Source: Sorex araneus
Taxonomy: Eukaryota > Chordata > Mammalia > Eulipotyphla > Soricidae
Direction: 5' to 3'
Assembly: GCF_027595985.1 (NCBI RefSeq)
Contig: NC_073304.1
Coordinates: forward strand, 217,622,000 to 217,685,999
DNA: 64,000 bases
Shown: piece after piece, positions 21,052-30,960 of the stretch
How positions within the stretch are numbered: position 1 is the stretch's first letter
Layout: the number at the start of each line of letters is the position of its first letter
Program-made: the position numbers and the translations under genes
The notes under the pieces: generated by a model
Database searches by the model: none
Seen by the model: only the letters and a program-made list of their open reading frames with translations
What the model was told of the DNA's origin: nothing

Positions 21052-21981
21052 GTGAGTTGTAAGAGGATTGCTCCGGGAGGCGTGAGGTCTGGGGTGGCCG
21101 CAGAGTGGGTGAGGGGCAGCGCGTCCCGGTGGCGCCGGAGGCGGAGGGAAGGGAGACGATCGATCAGATCTGCGGACCGAGGAGATCCGGGCCAGGGGCA
21201 GCAATAGGTGCACCTCGGGGCCAGTCTGGCCTTTGGGCATGGGGCAGAGTTGCTGAACATCTGGAGGCAGATGTTCGGGTGTGGGTCTGCAGTTGAGGGC
21301 GCCGAGAGCAGGGTCTCGGAGGGCTGGAAACGCGGGACCGTGTTGGGACCGGATGGTGCTGAAGCTAAACCCCATGAGTGCAGTGAGGGACTTCGAAGTA
21401 TTACAGAAATCAAAGTAAACTTGCCGCGCCACTTAAGGGGTTAAGAACCCGGAGTGGAGGGCTGGACGGGGGTTAAGAACATGCCTTGCACGCGGCGAAC
21501 CAGGGCTTGATTTCTAGCACCCCATTAGATACTCCCGAGCATAGAGCTAGGAATGATCCCTGAGCTCAGAGCCATGATCGTCCCCGGGTATGGAGTAAAA
21601 GTCCAAAACAACAAAAACCAAAGAATTCGGACTATGGAGCCAGAATGCTTGGAATTGTACCCCTGCTCTGGGGTGACTGGGGGCCCGTGTATCACTCAAT
21701 TTTCTTTTCTGTAACTACCTCTATCACCTACCTCTAACATGACTGGAAAACTTTAAAAGTCAGTTCTTAAAACGCTGTCACGCTTCTTACACAGACGAAG
21801 CGGACAGGATTGGATATTGCTGTAATATGGATGTGAGCAGATGTGAAATATTTGTTGCAATAATTTACTTATGAGTGTTGCTTATCAGTCTAAAATTCCA
21901 TGTGTTGGTTTTTTTTTTTTTTTGTCTTCCCTTTCACCTAATAACTATCTGGTTTCTTTTGTTTGTTTTATTTGTTCCCAG
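21052..21981 (+). other. CDC6: CDC6 intron 1
   Basis: The first 280 bases are still CpG-rich. Further on are a degenerate sense SINE at about 21455-21612, a MIR-like fragment near 21635-21720, and the T-rich acceptor tract of exon 2. Confidence 0.75.
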
Positions 21982-21994
21982 TTGTGCTGCCAGC

Positions 21995-22172
21995 ATGCCT
22001 CGAACTAGATCCCAGTCGCAGGCAACGATCACTTTTCCAAAAAAGAAAATATCCCAGACACTGGACAAAGTTAAACTCTCTAATGATACCAAACGAGAAC
22101 TGACAAATATCCAGGCTACACCCCGTTCTCCTTGTGAAAAAATTCTGCCTCTCAGCCCCAGAAAACGGCTGG
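21995..22172 (+). CDS. CDC6: CDC6 exon 2, start codon and N-terminal regulatory tail
   Basis: The exon begins at 21982 after TTTGTTCCCAG. The ATG at 21995 has A at -3. It encodes residues 1-59 plus the first base of Gly60, opening MPRTRSQSQATITFPKKK. The tail is basic and includes a first nuclear localisation-like segment. The CDK site Ser54-Pro55 is present in PLSPRKRL, and RKRL (56-59) is the RxxL destruction box known in human CDC6 for APC/C-CDH1 degradation. The donor is GTAAGC at 22173. Residue numbering matches the human protein exactly across this exon. Confidence 0.96.
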
Positions 22173-23148
22173 GTAAGCTATCAGTGATCTAAGTACAACT
22201 TGTTTGTTTTTGGTTGGTTTTTTTTTTTTTTTTTGATCATTGATCCCTCTCTCTCTTTCCTGGATGAGATACCTAGTGCTTCGAGGCTGTTTTCTAAGTT
22301 CAATTAAAACCACCATTCATTTTGTTTATTTTCAGAAAGATTTAAAAAGCTTCAGTGTAACCCTTGCTGAGGTCACGATTCTGACCTAGGAATTACATCT
22401 GAACTGCAGTTCCTGCCTATGGAATGTAGATTTCTGTTATTGCAGTTATAGAGAGTTTTGAAACTCTCCTCAGTGGTGGTAAAATTTTTTAAAAAATGGC
22501 ATTCTCTTTTTCAAACAGTGGTTGCTAATCTGCCCTTGCTTCAGAGCATTTGGTTTCATGGTGGGTGTTCTGGTGGTCTCTGGACACCTTTGTAGCTGCC
22601 CTGCAGGGAGAGTACACAAAGCTGCTGGTGATCTTCGTGCATGCTGCAAGAGGCAGTGCCCACAGGGAAGAACTTCTGGTCCAAGAGACCAGTGGAGCAA
22701 TGGTGGAAAAACTCTTGTTCTGAATCAGTTTTAGGATTTCATCTCTCTGAAACACGTCTGTACTAAGGAGCTAGTGGGGCTCACTGTTGCCATCTGCTGG
22801 CCAGTTTGTGTTTCTAGAGAAGCAAAAACATTTTCCTGGGCTGTTTCCTGGCAGCAGTTAGAAAGCACCACCGAGGGCCTGAGGGATAGACCAGCAGTTA
22901 CAGCGTTTGCCTTGCATTCGGCCAATTGAGGCTCTACCTCTGGCATCCCATATGGTCCCTTGAGCACCATCAGGAGTGATCCCTGATGGGAGAGCCAGGA
23001 ATAACCATTGAGCATTGCCGGTGGTGGCCCCAAATCCGAAAGAAATGTCCCACCACTTTCTCAAGGAAGCAGGAATCTTCGTGATCTTTGTGAGTTCTTT
23101 CACTGTCCACTATGCTTGACGGCCACATTTTGGTTTGTGATGTTTCAG
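22173..23148 (+). other. CDC6: CDC6 intron 2
   Basis: The intron holds unique AT-rich DNA and one sense SINE at about 22866-23040. Nothing else is recognised. Confidence 0.85.
22866..23040 (+). mobile_element. Shrew SINE, sense, diverged
   Basis: GCGTTTGCCTTGCATTCGGCC, GCATCCCATATGGTCCC and GAGCATTGCCGGTGGTGGCC mark a copy 110 bases before CDC6 exon 3. Confidence 0.75.
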
Positions 23149-23403
23149 GTGATGACAACCTGTGCAACACTCCACACTTGCCTCTCTGTTCTCCGCCAAA
23201 GCAAGGCAAGAAAGAAAATGGTCCCCCTCGCTCTCGAACCCCGAAAGGACGCAGATTGGTATTTGACAATCAGCAAACAGTGAAGTCGCCTGGCAAAACC
23301 GATCAGACCAGGCTTAGCCCCGACAAAACCTGTTCCTCTGTTCAAAAAGATCAAGAGATTACCAAAACGGAGTCTGCATGTTTGAGGCTATTCCGGCAAG
23401 CAG
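23149..23403 (+). CDS. CDC6: CDC6 exon 3, KEN box, cyclin-binding and CDK sites
   Basis: This exon encodes residues 60-144. The N-terminal part is collinear with human CDC6: Ser74-Pro75 and Ser106-Pro107 CDK sites, KEN box at 81-83 (KKEN), and the RRL cyclin-binding (Cy) motif at 94-96 within a basic nuclear localisation stretch (RTPKGRRLVF). After Ser106 the sequence is diverged and shorter than the human protein by about nine residues before ESACLRLFRQA. The frame is open and both splice sites are good (TGTTTCAG before, GTGAGT after), so this looks like a real lineage-specific deletion in a flexible linker. The exon ends one base into Gly145. Confidence 0.95.
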
Positions 23404-23522
23404 GTGAGTTAACTTGCTGGCTGATGGTCCAGCCTTGGAAACGGGGCTGCTGACCCCGGAAGAAACTCAGCCTGTCTTGGTCACTTCTTTCGCGTCTGAC
23501 TGTGCTTTCGTGTCTGGCTCAG
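23404..23522 (+). other. CDC6: CDC6 intron 3 (119 bases)
   Basis: This is the shortest CDC6 intron in the window and the only one too small to have received a SINE. The donor GTGAGT and acceptor GGCTCAG are canonical. Confidence 0.9.
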
Positions 23523-23722
23523 GCACTTGCTATCAACAAGCCAAGTTGGTCCTGAATACAGCTGTCCCGGATCGGCTGCCGGCTAGGGAAAAGGAGATGG
23601 ATGTCATCAGGAGTTTCCTGAGGGAGCACATCTGTGCAAGGAAAGCTGGAAGTCTTTATCTTTCTGGCGCTCCTGGAACTGGAAAAACGGCCTGTTTAAA
23701 CCGAATTTTGCAAGACCTCAAG
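23523..23722 (+). CDS. CDC6: CDC6 exon 4, Walker A
   Basis: This exon encodes residues 145-211. After CYQQAKLVLNTAVPDRLPAR, the start of the AAA+ module, it carries the ATP-binding P-loop GAPGTGKT (residues 193-200, bases 23666-23689) preceded by SLYLS. The Walker A lysine (199) needed for ATP binding is intact. The region is nearly identical to human CDC6. The exon ends in phase 0 after DLK, with donor GTACAT. Confidence 0.97.
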
Positions 23723-23764
23723 GTACATGAGTCTGAATTCGAGTGTGCTTGTTCAAACAACTCT

Positions 23765-23915
23765 TGTTTGTTTATTTTATTTTGGGGCCACACCTGGCGA
23801 TGCTCAGGGCTTATTCCTGGTTCTGCACTCAGGAATCATTCCTGGTGATGCTGGGGGACCATATGGGATGCCAGGGATTGTACCTGGGCCGGGCGTGTAC
23901 CAGGCAAGTGCCCAG
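23765..23915 (-). mobile_element. Shrew SINE, antisense
   Basis: A reverse copy in CDC6 intron 4, starting about 45 bases after exon 4: GGGGCCACACCTGGCGATGC, ACCATATGGGATGCCAGGG. Confidence 0.8.
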
Positions 23916-24012
23916 ACACGTGGTTGTTAACAGCTCAACATGCTTAGGGGATTGACGTTTTCGGCGCTTCTCCTGTCATTACATAAAACTTTCCATATAA
24001 AAGTAGGGCTGG

Positions 24013-24190
24013 GGGGCTGGAGCAATAGCACAGCGGGTAGGGCGTTTGCCTTGCATGAGGCCGACCTGGGTTCAATTCCCAGCATCCCATATGGTCCCCT
24101 GAGTACTGCCAGGAGTGATTCCTGAGTGCAGAGCCAGAAGTAACCCCTGTGCATCGCCAAGTGTTACCCAAAAAGCAAAAAAAAAAAAAA
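24013..24190 (+). mobile_element. Shrew SINE, sense, with target duplication
   Basis: A full-length copy in CDC6 intron 4, flanked by AGTAGGGCTGG at 24002-24012 and 24191-24201. Confidence 0.93.
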
Positions 24191-24297
24191 AGTAGGGCTG
24201 GTTCTCTGTTCTGCTGTGAACTCCTCAAGCACTTCAAGTTTCATCGAATTTGTACCAAAAACTAAATACCCATCTTACACTTTTTTTTTTTTTCTAG

Positions 24298-24473
24298 GAC
24301 CAGCTGAAAGGCTTTAAAGCAGTCCTGTTGAATTGCATGTCCCTGAGGCGCGCCCAGGCTGTGTTCCCAGCCATTGCTCAGGAGGTCTGTCCGGAAGGAG
24401 CAGCCCAGCCAGCTGGGAAGGACATGCTGAAGAAACTAGAAAGCTCTATGACGGCCCAGAAGGGCCCCATGAT
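24298..24473 (+). CDS. CDC6: CDC6 exon 5, AAA+ core
   Basis: This exon encodes residues 212-269 and two bases of Ile270: DQLKGFKAVLLNCMSLRRAQ then AVFPAIAQEVC and ending MTAQKGPM. It lies between the Walker A and Walker B motifs of the ATPase fold and contains the conserved NCMSL strand. The acceptor follows a 13-T tract (TTTTCTAG) and the donor is GTAAGC. A few substitutions relative to human (for example DQ for KE at the exon start) are conservative. Confidence 0.95.
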
Positions 24474-24857
24474 GTAAGCATGACTCTTGCTGCCTTGTGG
24501 CTCTGGCAGATCTGCTCCCCACAAATTCCCATTCCCGGGGGTCGAATGGATGGGCTGTGTTTATGCTCTAAGCAGCGCTTCTGTGAGCTGAAGCAGAAAG
24601 GCAAGCTATACACCTTCTGATTTTAATTGAGGAAAAAAAAAAAGTCTTAGAATGAATTGCTTGGAAAGCTCGTGTGTTACTTATGTTTGGGCGTGGGGGA
24701 GGCGCAGAGCACTGGAGCGGTCACTGGGGCTGGACAGACTGTGAGCTTCAAATTGGTCTCAGCTGTAGGAATGTGACCTAGAGTTAGCCTAGCTAGCGCA
24801 AACAAGCCGGGGCGCGGAAAAGGTGCCAGGGACACTAATGACTGTCTTTGTGTGCAG

Positions 24858-24964
24858 CGTGTTGGTGCTGGACGAGATGGATCAGCTGGACAGCAAAGGG
24901 CAGGATGTGTTGTACACGATATTTGAGTGGCCGTGGCTGAGCAATTCTCGACTGGTGCTGATTG
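24858..24964 (+). CDS. CDC6: CDC6 exon 6, Walker B
   Basis: This exon encodes residues 270-305, VLVLDEMDQLDSKGQDVLYT then IFEWPWLSNSRLVLI. It contains the Walker B motif LVLDE (272-276), with Asp275 and Glu276 for magnesium binding and ATP hydrolysis. The sequence is almost identical to mammalian CDC6. The acceptor is TGTGTGCAG and the donor GTTAGT, splitting Gly306. Confidence 0.97.
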
Positions 24965-24997
24965 GTTAGTGCTAAATTGTTGCCTAGTAATTCTGTT

Positions 24998-25441
24998 TGT
25001 TTTTAGGGGCCATACTTGGTAGTGCTCAGGCCTTATTCATGGCTCTGCACTCAGGGATGACTCCTGGCAAGGCTGGGGGGGGGGGGAACCATAATTGTGG
25101 GGGGCCTGAAATGGTAGGGACATCCTATGGTGCTCCAAGCTGGCGTTGCTCAAGGACCACCACAGGTATGCCCTGAGGTGCCAAGTATTGACTCAAGGTC
25201 TTAAACAAGCAAGACATATACTTACCATGTGAGCCACATTCCTGACCCTTAGAAAAGAATTCTAAAGTCCTTTTTTTCTTTTTGGGTCACAGCAGCAATG
25301 CACAGGGGTTTCTCCTGGCTCTGCATTTAGGAATCACTCCTGGCTGTGCTGGGGGGGGGGGGGACCATGCTGGGGATCAAACCTGGATTGGCCACGTGCA
25401 AGGCAAACGCCCTACCTGCTGTACTATCACTCCGGCTCTTT

Positions 25442-25524
<83 letters not shown>

Positions 25525-25680
25525 CTTCCTTCCTTCCTTTCTTTCTTTTTTTCTTTCTTTCTTTTTTTCTTTCATGAGCCACATTCGACTGTACTTGGGG
25601 CTTACTCTTGCCTCTGGGTTCAGGGATCGAGCCTGGGTCAGCCACATGCACTTCACCTACTATACTACCTCTCTGGCTCC
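24998..25680 (-). mobile_element. Antisense SINE cluster in CDC6 intron 6
   Basis: Diverged reverse copies lie at about 24998-25245, 25268-25438 and 25576-25680. The last two are separated by a TTTC microsatellite. Confidence 0.75.
25437..25575. repeat. (TTTC)n microsatellite
   Basis: About 22 near-perfect TTTC units (25437-25524) grade into imperfect pyrimidine repeats. A pure polypyrimidine strand of this length can form triplex DNA. Confidence 0.95.
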
Positions 25681-25829
25681 AAAATAGCAGTAATCTTAAT
25701 CCAGAGCAAGTTCATTGTCTTATGGCAGTTCAGAAATGACACATTCCTCTATTTCTCTTCTAGAGGAATTTGTTTCGCTTTTATGCTGACCTGGCCAATG
25801 ATAATGAGTGTCACTGATTTCCTCTCCAG

Positions 25830-25969
25830 GGATAGCTAATACTCTGGATCTCACAGATAGAATTCTGCCCAGGCTTCAAGCTAGAGAAAAATGCAAGCCA
25901 CAGCTGCTGAACTTCCCACCGTATACCAAAAATCAGATAGCCGCTATATTGCAGGATCGACTTACGCAG
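25830..25969 (+). CDS. CDC6: CDC6 exon 7, sensor 1 and arginine-rich helix
   Basis: This exon encodes residues 306-352. GIANTLDLTDRILPRLQAR carries the sensor 1 asparagine (Asn309) and the conserved box VII arginines (Arg316, Arg320) typical of initiator-type AAA+ proteins. It continues EKCKPQLLNFPPYT and ILQDRLTQ. The acceptor is CCTCTCCAG and the donor GTGAGT. An antisense SINE lies only about 65 bases downstream. Confidence 0.96.
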
Positions 25970-26036
25970 GTGAGTGCCAGCTATTGTAGCATTGTGAGGT
26001 CTTGGCTCAGTTGTGTTGGGAACTCCAACTATAGTT

Positions 26037-26204
26037 TTTTTTTTTTTTTCTTTTTGGGTCACACTCAATCATGCTCAGGGATTACTCCTGGCTCTGCACT
26101 CAGGAATGACTCCTGGCGGTGCTCGGGGAACCGTATGGGATGCTGGGGATAGAACCCAGGTCAGCAAGGCAAACACCCTCCCCACTGTACTGTTCCTCCA
26201 GCCC
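26037..26204 (-). mobile_element. Shrew SINE, antisense
   Basis: A reverse copy 65 bases after CDC6 exon 7, flanked by CCAACTATAGTTTT and CCAACAATCGTTTT. Confidence 0.85.
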
Positions 26205-26304
26205 CCAACAATCGTTTTATTATTTGTTTGTTTTAAGGAAGCCAGGTCATCACACAGGCGAAGCTTGATCTTGATTACTCAGCCACAGTTCCGTAGCTTC
26301 CCTT

Positions 26305-26702
26305 TTTCCCCCCCCTTGGTTTGGGGGCCACATGTGGCAATGGTCAGGGCTTACTCCTGGCAGTGTTCGGGTCAGTATGTGACGCCAGGGTTCGAACCCG
26401 AGTTGGCTGGTGCAAGGCAACTTAGGCAAGCACCCTACCTGCTGTACTATCACTCCATCTCCCACAGTGAGAACATTTTTACATGAGTTCCCACCCATGG
26501 CTCCATTTACTGGACGCCTCTCTGTTGAAATAATAGAAGAGTCAGGTGCTTCCTTAATGGCATCTAGAGACAGGACCTGGGAGCTGGATAATCCGGGGTA
26601 GGGCACTTGCCCTGCACATGGCTGTCCCAGGTTTGATCCCAGGACCCTGAGCTCACCCGAAGTCATCCTCGAGCTTCGCCAGTGATGGTCCCAAAACAAA
26701 AA
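26305..26702. mobile_element. Diverged SINE pair in CDC6 intron 7
   Basis: An antisense copy at about 26305-26465 and a sense copy at about 26560-26702, both old and with lost segments. Confidence 0.65.
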
Positions 26703-26731
26703 GAAAATTTAGTTTTCAAAAAGACCGGGCG

Positions 26732-26911
26732 GGGGGCTGGAGAGATAGCACAGCGGGTAGGGCGTTTGCCTTGCACACGGCCGACCCGGGTTCAAATCCC
26801 AGCATCCCATATGGTCCCCTGAGCACGGCCAGGGGTGATTCCTGAGTGCAGAACGAGTAACCCCTGTGCATCGCCAGGTGTGACCCAAAAAGCAAAAAAA
26901 AAAAAAAAAAA
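26732..26911 (+). mobile_element. Shrew SINE, sense, first of a tandem pair
   Basis: A full-length copy preceded by AAAAAGACCGGGC and followed by the same sequence before the next SINE. Confidence 0.92.
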
Positions 26912-26923
26912 AAGACCGGGCAG

Positions 26924-27102
26924 GGGGCTGGAGCGATAGCACAGCGGATAGGGTGTTTGCCTTGCACGTGGCTGACCTGGGTTTGATTCCCAGCATCCCA
27001 TATGGTCTCCCAAGCCCCGCCAGGAGTAATTCCTGAGTGCATGAGCCAGGAGTAACCCCTGAGCATTGCCAGGTGTGACCCAAAAAGTAATTAAAAAAAA
27101 AA
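26924..27102 (+). mobile_element. Shrew SINE, sense, second of a tandem pair
   Basis: A full-length copy between AAAAGACCGGGCAGG and AAAAGATCTGGCGGG, a third diverged copy of the same target. Confidence 0.92.
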
Positions 27103-27367
27103 GATCTGGCGGGAGGAATATTGGGAATATTACTCCATAGTTGGAAGCCTGTATTATGAGCTGGGGGAGAAGGCAGCTGGAATAGAGAGGGGGTCCCTAA
27201 GACAATGATGGTTGGAGGAATCATTCAGGATGGGAGATGTGTGCTGAAAGGAGATAAAGGACCAAGCGTGATAGCCTCTCAGTATCTATATTGCAAACCA
27301 TAATGCCCAAAAGTAGAGAGAGAGTATGAGGGAAATTGTAAAATGACCTGGCAGGGTGAGAGAAAGA

Positions 27368-28240
27368 CCCACGACCAAAGAGACAGTACAAGGGTGAGGC
27401 ACTTGCCTGGCACAGGGTCAACCCAGATTCTACCCCCAACACTGCCCGGATTGAACCCTGAGCCAGGAGTAACCCCTGGGCACTGCCAGCTATGGGCACC
27501 CTTTCAAAAAAATAAAAATTAAAAATAAATTGAAATAGGAGTTATGAGGTGGTGGTGGTGGTGGTGGTATGTGTGTGTATTTTAATGATTAAGTAGACTT
27601 TTATTTTAGTTTTGCTAGTTTACAAAATAGTATGTTTAAAAATAGTATGTTTGATTCTATTCTGAGGCCACACTCAGCAGTGTTCACGGCTTACGCCCAG
27701 GGCCTTGGGAAGTCCAGATGCATAACTGGGATTGAACCAGGACTGCGTGCGTGCAAAGCAAGTGTTTTCACTCCTAAGTCTGACCCACTAATGGTGCTTT
27801 TTCATGAATTGACCACATTTCTTTTTTTTTTCTTAATTATGCTGTTTTGGGGTCACACCTGGCGATACACAGGGGTTACTCCTGGCTCTGCATTCAGGAA
27901 TGACTCCTGGCAGTGCTCGGGGGACCATAAGGGATGAGAGGGATTGAATCCAGGTCCGCCGCGTGCAAGGCAGATGCCGTACCCGCTGTACTTCCTCTCG
28001 GCTCCCTCTACCGTATTCCTACAGCTTGCTTAAATGTGTGGAATTTGGGGCCAGAGCAACAGTACAGCGTGAAGGGCGTTTGCCTTGCATGTGGCCAATC
28101 TGGGTTTGATCCCCGACACCCACCAGGAGTTATTATTGCTGGTCCTCTGAACACCGCCAGGAGTAATTGCTGAGTGCAGAGCCAGGAGTAGCCCCTTAGC
28201 CTTGCCGGGTATGACCCCCAAAAAGCAAAAAAGAAAGAGA
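27368..28240. mobile_element. Four diverged SINEs in CDC6 intron 7
   Basis: Sense copies lie at about 27368-27520 and 28045-28240 and antisense copies at about 27655-27790 and 27840-28008. The last sense copy has a partly duplicated middle around CACCAGGAGTTATTATTGCT. Confidence 0.7.
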
Positions 28241-28393
28241 GAAAAAAAAAATTTGGTCTGTAGATGAGGCAGCTGAGACCCTCACTGGTGGCGACGGATG
28301 GGGTTCAAGTTTAAACAGGGAAATATTTATGTCTGGGACCTAAATGATGGGAAAAAAATTGTCCAACTGTTGGGTATTCCGTCTTGTCCAAAG

Positions 28394-28494
28394 GCCTCGC
28401 GCGACCAGGTTCTGGACGATGCTGCGATTCAGTTCTGTGCCCGAAAAGTCTCAGCCGTTTCGGGCGACGTTCGCAAAGCACTGGATGTTTGCAG
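28394..28494 (+). CDS. CDC6: CDC6 exon 8, sensor 2
   Basis: This exon encodes residues 353-385 and two bases of Arg386: SRDQVLDDAAIQFCARKVSA then VSGDVRKALDVC. GDVRKALD is the sensor 2 motif of the ORC1/CDC6 ATPase lid, with Arg379 positioned to contact nucleotide. The first residue is Ala where the human protein has Val. The acceptor CTTGTCCAAAG is weaker than the others, so the exact 5' boundary is slightly less certain, but the phase fits. Confidence 0.94.
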
Positions 28495-29647
28495 GTGAGT
28501 TATGGCCCTGTGGGCTGCTTGTATTAAAAGAGAGAAATGCTGTTAATTGTCTCCCGTAACTTATGTGAATGTGGCTTAAGAGGCTCCATTCCGCCACTTT
28601 CTTCCGCCCAGAAAGGAGGACTTGTGTCTCAGCAGGGAGCCCTGCATTTCCACGTGTTAATGTCTGAGACATTATCAGTCCATTACCTACAGAGGGAGAA
28701 ACAAATGAGATGTTGCTAGCACTCCCTGTGGTGATTATAGATTGGTTAATTACATTTGTATTAAAAAAGACTCCAGTTTACTTTTCCATTAGCTGGTCTC
28801 AAGCAGGTTTATTTATGGACCTGAACCATCTTTGCCTTTAGACTTTTTTTCCCCTCCTTCCTTTGCTTTTGTGAGCACCCCTTCCACCAGTTGGTGGTCC
28901 CCCACAGTTGTACTCCAGACCCCTCTCCCTTCCCTTCCCCTGCCCCTCCTGCTGGGGAAAGCCTTGTGCTGACTGATGAAATTTCTGCCTTCCCAGTAGG
29001 GCCACTGGGCCCATTAAAATGAGGCTTGCTGTGCTGGCCCGCTGGTCCCACCTCCCCTACTGCCTTGCAGAAGACCCAGGTCGGGCTTATGGCTTCCCGT
29101 GGGCAGAGCCCTTTGGAGCAAGCGGTGGGAGAAGCAGCTCTTCCTGTTGCCAGCTGACATAATCCTGGGTTTGAAAGTTTCCCCTACTCAGCAAACTTCG
29201 CGGGTAAACACTCCAGCCGTGAGCATCGTTCTGCCGGCTAGTGTGTGTGGATGCGACTGGCTCTCTTGGGTCACCCTACAGAACCTCTCTCTTCTCCGGG
29301 ACGTTTTTCCCCTCATCTGAAATGTTAGCATCGGCTCATGTATGATGACCCACTTGGCATCTCCAAAGGGGAAAGGAAGCATGTAGTTAAGTTTCTCAGA
29401 GTCTTGGGTTCATGAATTATTCCAAGGCAATTAAGTCTGCTTTAGCTGAGACATAACCCAGTTTGGTTTGGGTTTTTTTTCTTTTTTTTTTTTAATGATA
29501 CGGTATGGCTTTTTGTTGTTGCTGTTTCATTTTGTTACCATGCCTGCTTTTTTTTTTTTTTTTTTTTTTGGTGAACTTGGTGGTTTGGCGTGTTTGATTG
29601 TTTGATTTGGCTCAGCCTTAATTCATTGTAGAAATATTCTTTTCTAG
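28495..29647 (+). other. CDC6: CDC6 intron 8
   Basis: This is a SINE-free intron of unique sequence with poly-T tracts near 29475-29495 and 29549-29570. Nothing else is recognised in it. Confidence 0.85.
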
Positions 29648-29712
29648 GAGAGCTATTGAAATTGTGGAGTCAGATGTCAAAAGCCAGACTCTTCTTAAAC
29701 CACTGTCGGACC
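29648..29712 (+). CDS. CDC6: CDC6 exon 9
   Basis: This small exon encodes residues 386-407, RAIEIVESDVKSQTLLKPLS followed by D. It links the ATPase lid to the C-terminal winged helix. The acceptor is TTCTTTTCTAG and the donor GTAAGT, splitting codon 408. It is nearly identical to human CDC6. Confidence 0.95.
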
Positions 29713-29824
29713 GTAAGTAGTTTATCTCCTTCCTGTGCACCTTTCTAAACTGGAAACTTGGTTTCTGGGGAAAGAGGTAGAAAGAGGAAATGAAATGAAC
29801 ATTGTTCAATCCATTAAACCCACA

Positions 29825-30208
29825 CAGGGCTGAGAAATTGTACAGCAGGTAGGGCACTTGGCCTTGCACGAGGCCAACCCAGGTTCAATCTCCAGCACCC
29901 TGTCTAGTCCCCTGAGCCCTGCCAGAAGTGATCCCTGCTTTACAATGGGGGTCCCTGGGACCCGATTTAAGCCCTATCACCACGAAAACCCTGAGAACTT
30001 CTGAGCATGGAACTAGGAGTGGCCCCAAGCATCACAAGGTATGAGGTATGGCTCCAAAACAGACAAGGACCAGAGTGATAATATAGCATGGGACACTTGA
30101 ACATAGCTGACCGAGGTCCTATCTTTGACACCCCTGACGGTCCCTTGAGTTTAGAGCCAGGAGTTAGCCCTGAGCACTGCTGGGTGTGGTCCCCCCCAAA
30201 AAAAAAAG
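29825..30208 (+). mobile_element. Two diverged sense SINEs in CDC6 intron 9
   Basis: Copies at about 29825-30062 and 30065-30208, recognised by GGGCACTTGGCCTTGCACGA, GGTTCAATCTCCAGCACC and GAGCACTGCTGGGTGTGG. Confidence 0.65.
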
Positions 30209-30507
30209 CCAGACAGAATCCAGCTGTAAGATTTGAGTTCAGATTAGGAGACTTCAAGCCTTTAAGCAGAGATAGGAGGGCAGTTCACTTCCAGTACACT
30301 GTATTACTAAAATGACAAAATTAGTTTTCCTTTCTCTCAGCCTTGTTCTCATATAGCCACATTAGATATAAAATGACCGTGAACTACCTATCTTGTCTGT
30401 ACTAAGTAACCAGTGGGTTTTTATTTGCGTGTTTGGTTGGGGGGGGGTGTAATACTGGCAGTGCTTCAGGGGCTACTCCCACCTCTGCTCAGTTGGATCA
30501 TTTGGAT

Positions 30508-30925
30508 CATTTGTTTTTTTGTTTGTTTGTTTTTCTTTTTCTTTTTGGGTCATACCCGGTGATGCACAGGGGTTACTCCTGGCTCATGCACTCAGGAATC
30601 AGTTCTGGTAGTGCTCGGGGGACCATATGGGATGCTGGGAATTGAACCCAGGTCGGCCTTGTGCAAGGCTAACGCCCTACCAGCTGTGCTATCACTCCAG
30701 CCCCTCACTCCAGCCCTTGTTTTTGTTTTGGGGACACACCCAGCATTGCTCAGGGATAACTCCTGGCTGGCTCTGTGCTCGGGAGTCACCTCTGCTGGTT
30801 CTAGAGAGACCCTGCGGCACGCCATGTACAAGGCAAGCGCCCTCCCCAGCCCACTCAGGGGGTAGCACAGATAGAAGTGGCCGTGTGTAAGCCAGGTGCT
30901 TTAACTCCTGTGCCGTCGCTCCGGA
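30508..30925 (-). mobile_element. Antisense SINE pair in CDC6 intron 9
   Basis: A well-preserved reverse copy (about 30508-30704) is followed by a diverged one (about 30715-30925). The junction repeats CACTCCAGCCC. Confidence 0.82.
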
Positions 30926-30960
30926 TCCTGAATAACCAGTATTGGTCTAAAAGTAGGGCA

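Larger units (their letters stand above)
20480..21330 (+). promoter_or_regulatory. CDC6: CDC6 promoter CpG island
   Basis: CpG frequency rises abruptly at about 20.5 kb and stays high to about 21.3 kb. The core contains an inverted CCAAT (ATTGG) at 20741-20745, another ATTGG at 20765-20769, a forward CCAAT at 20820-20824, and two E2F-type motifs at 20853-20860 and 20876-20883. Human CDC6 is a classic E2F target with two E2F sites just upstream of the start site, so S-phase-linked transcription is expected here. No TATA box is visible. Transcription is inferred to start just after the second E2F site, about 20885. Confidence 0.85.
25970..28393 (+). other. CDC6: CDC6 intron 7
   Basis: About two thirds of this intron is SINE-derived: antisense copies at 26037, 26305, 27655 and 27840, sense copies at 26560, 26732, 26924, 27368 and 28045. 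A short TGG repeat lies near 27551-27570. Confidence 0.85.

Noticed and set aside
20869-21207. Leucine-rich and glutamine-rich open frames over the CDC6 promoter
   Set aside because: Produced by the CTG/CAG repeat. No ATG context or splice structure links them to CDC6, whose ATG is in exon 2.
25282-25839. Open frame of 185 codons on + strand
   Set aside because: It is a translation of antisense SINE plus the TTTC repeat; repeating Phe-Leu-Ser residues and no known domain.
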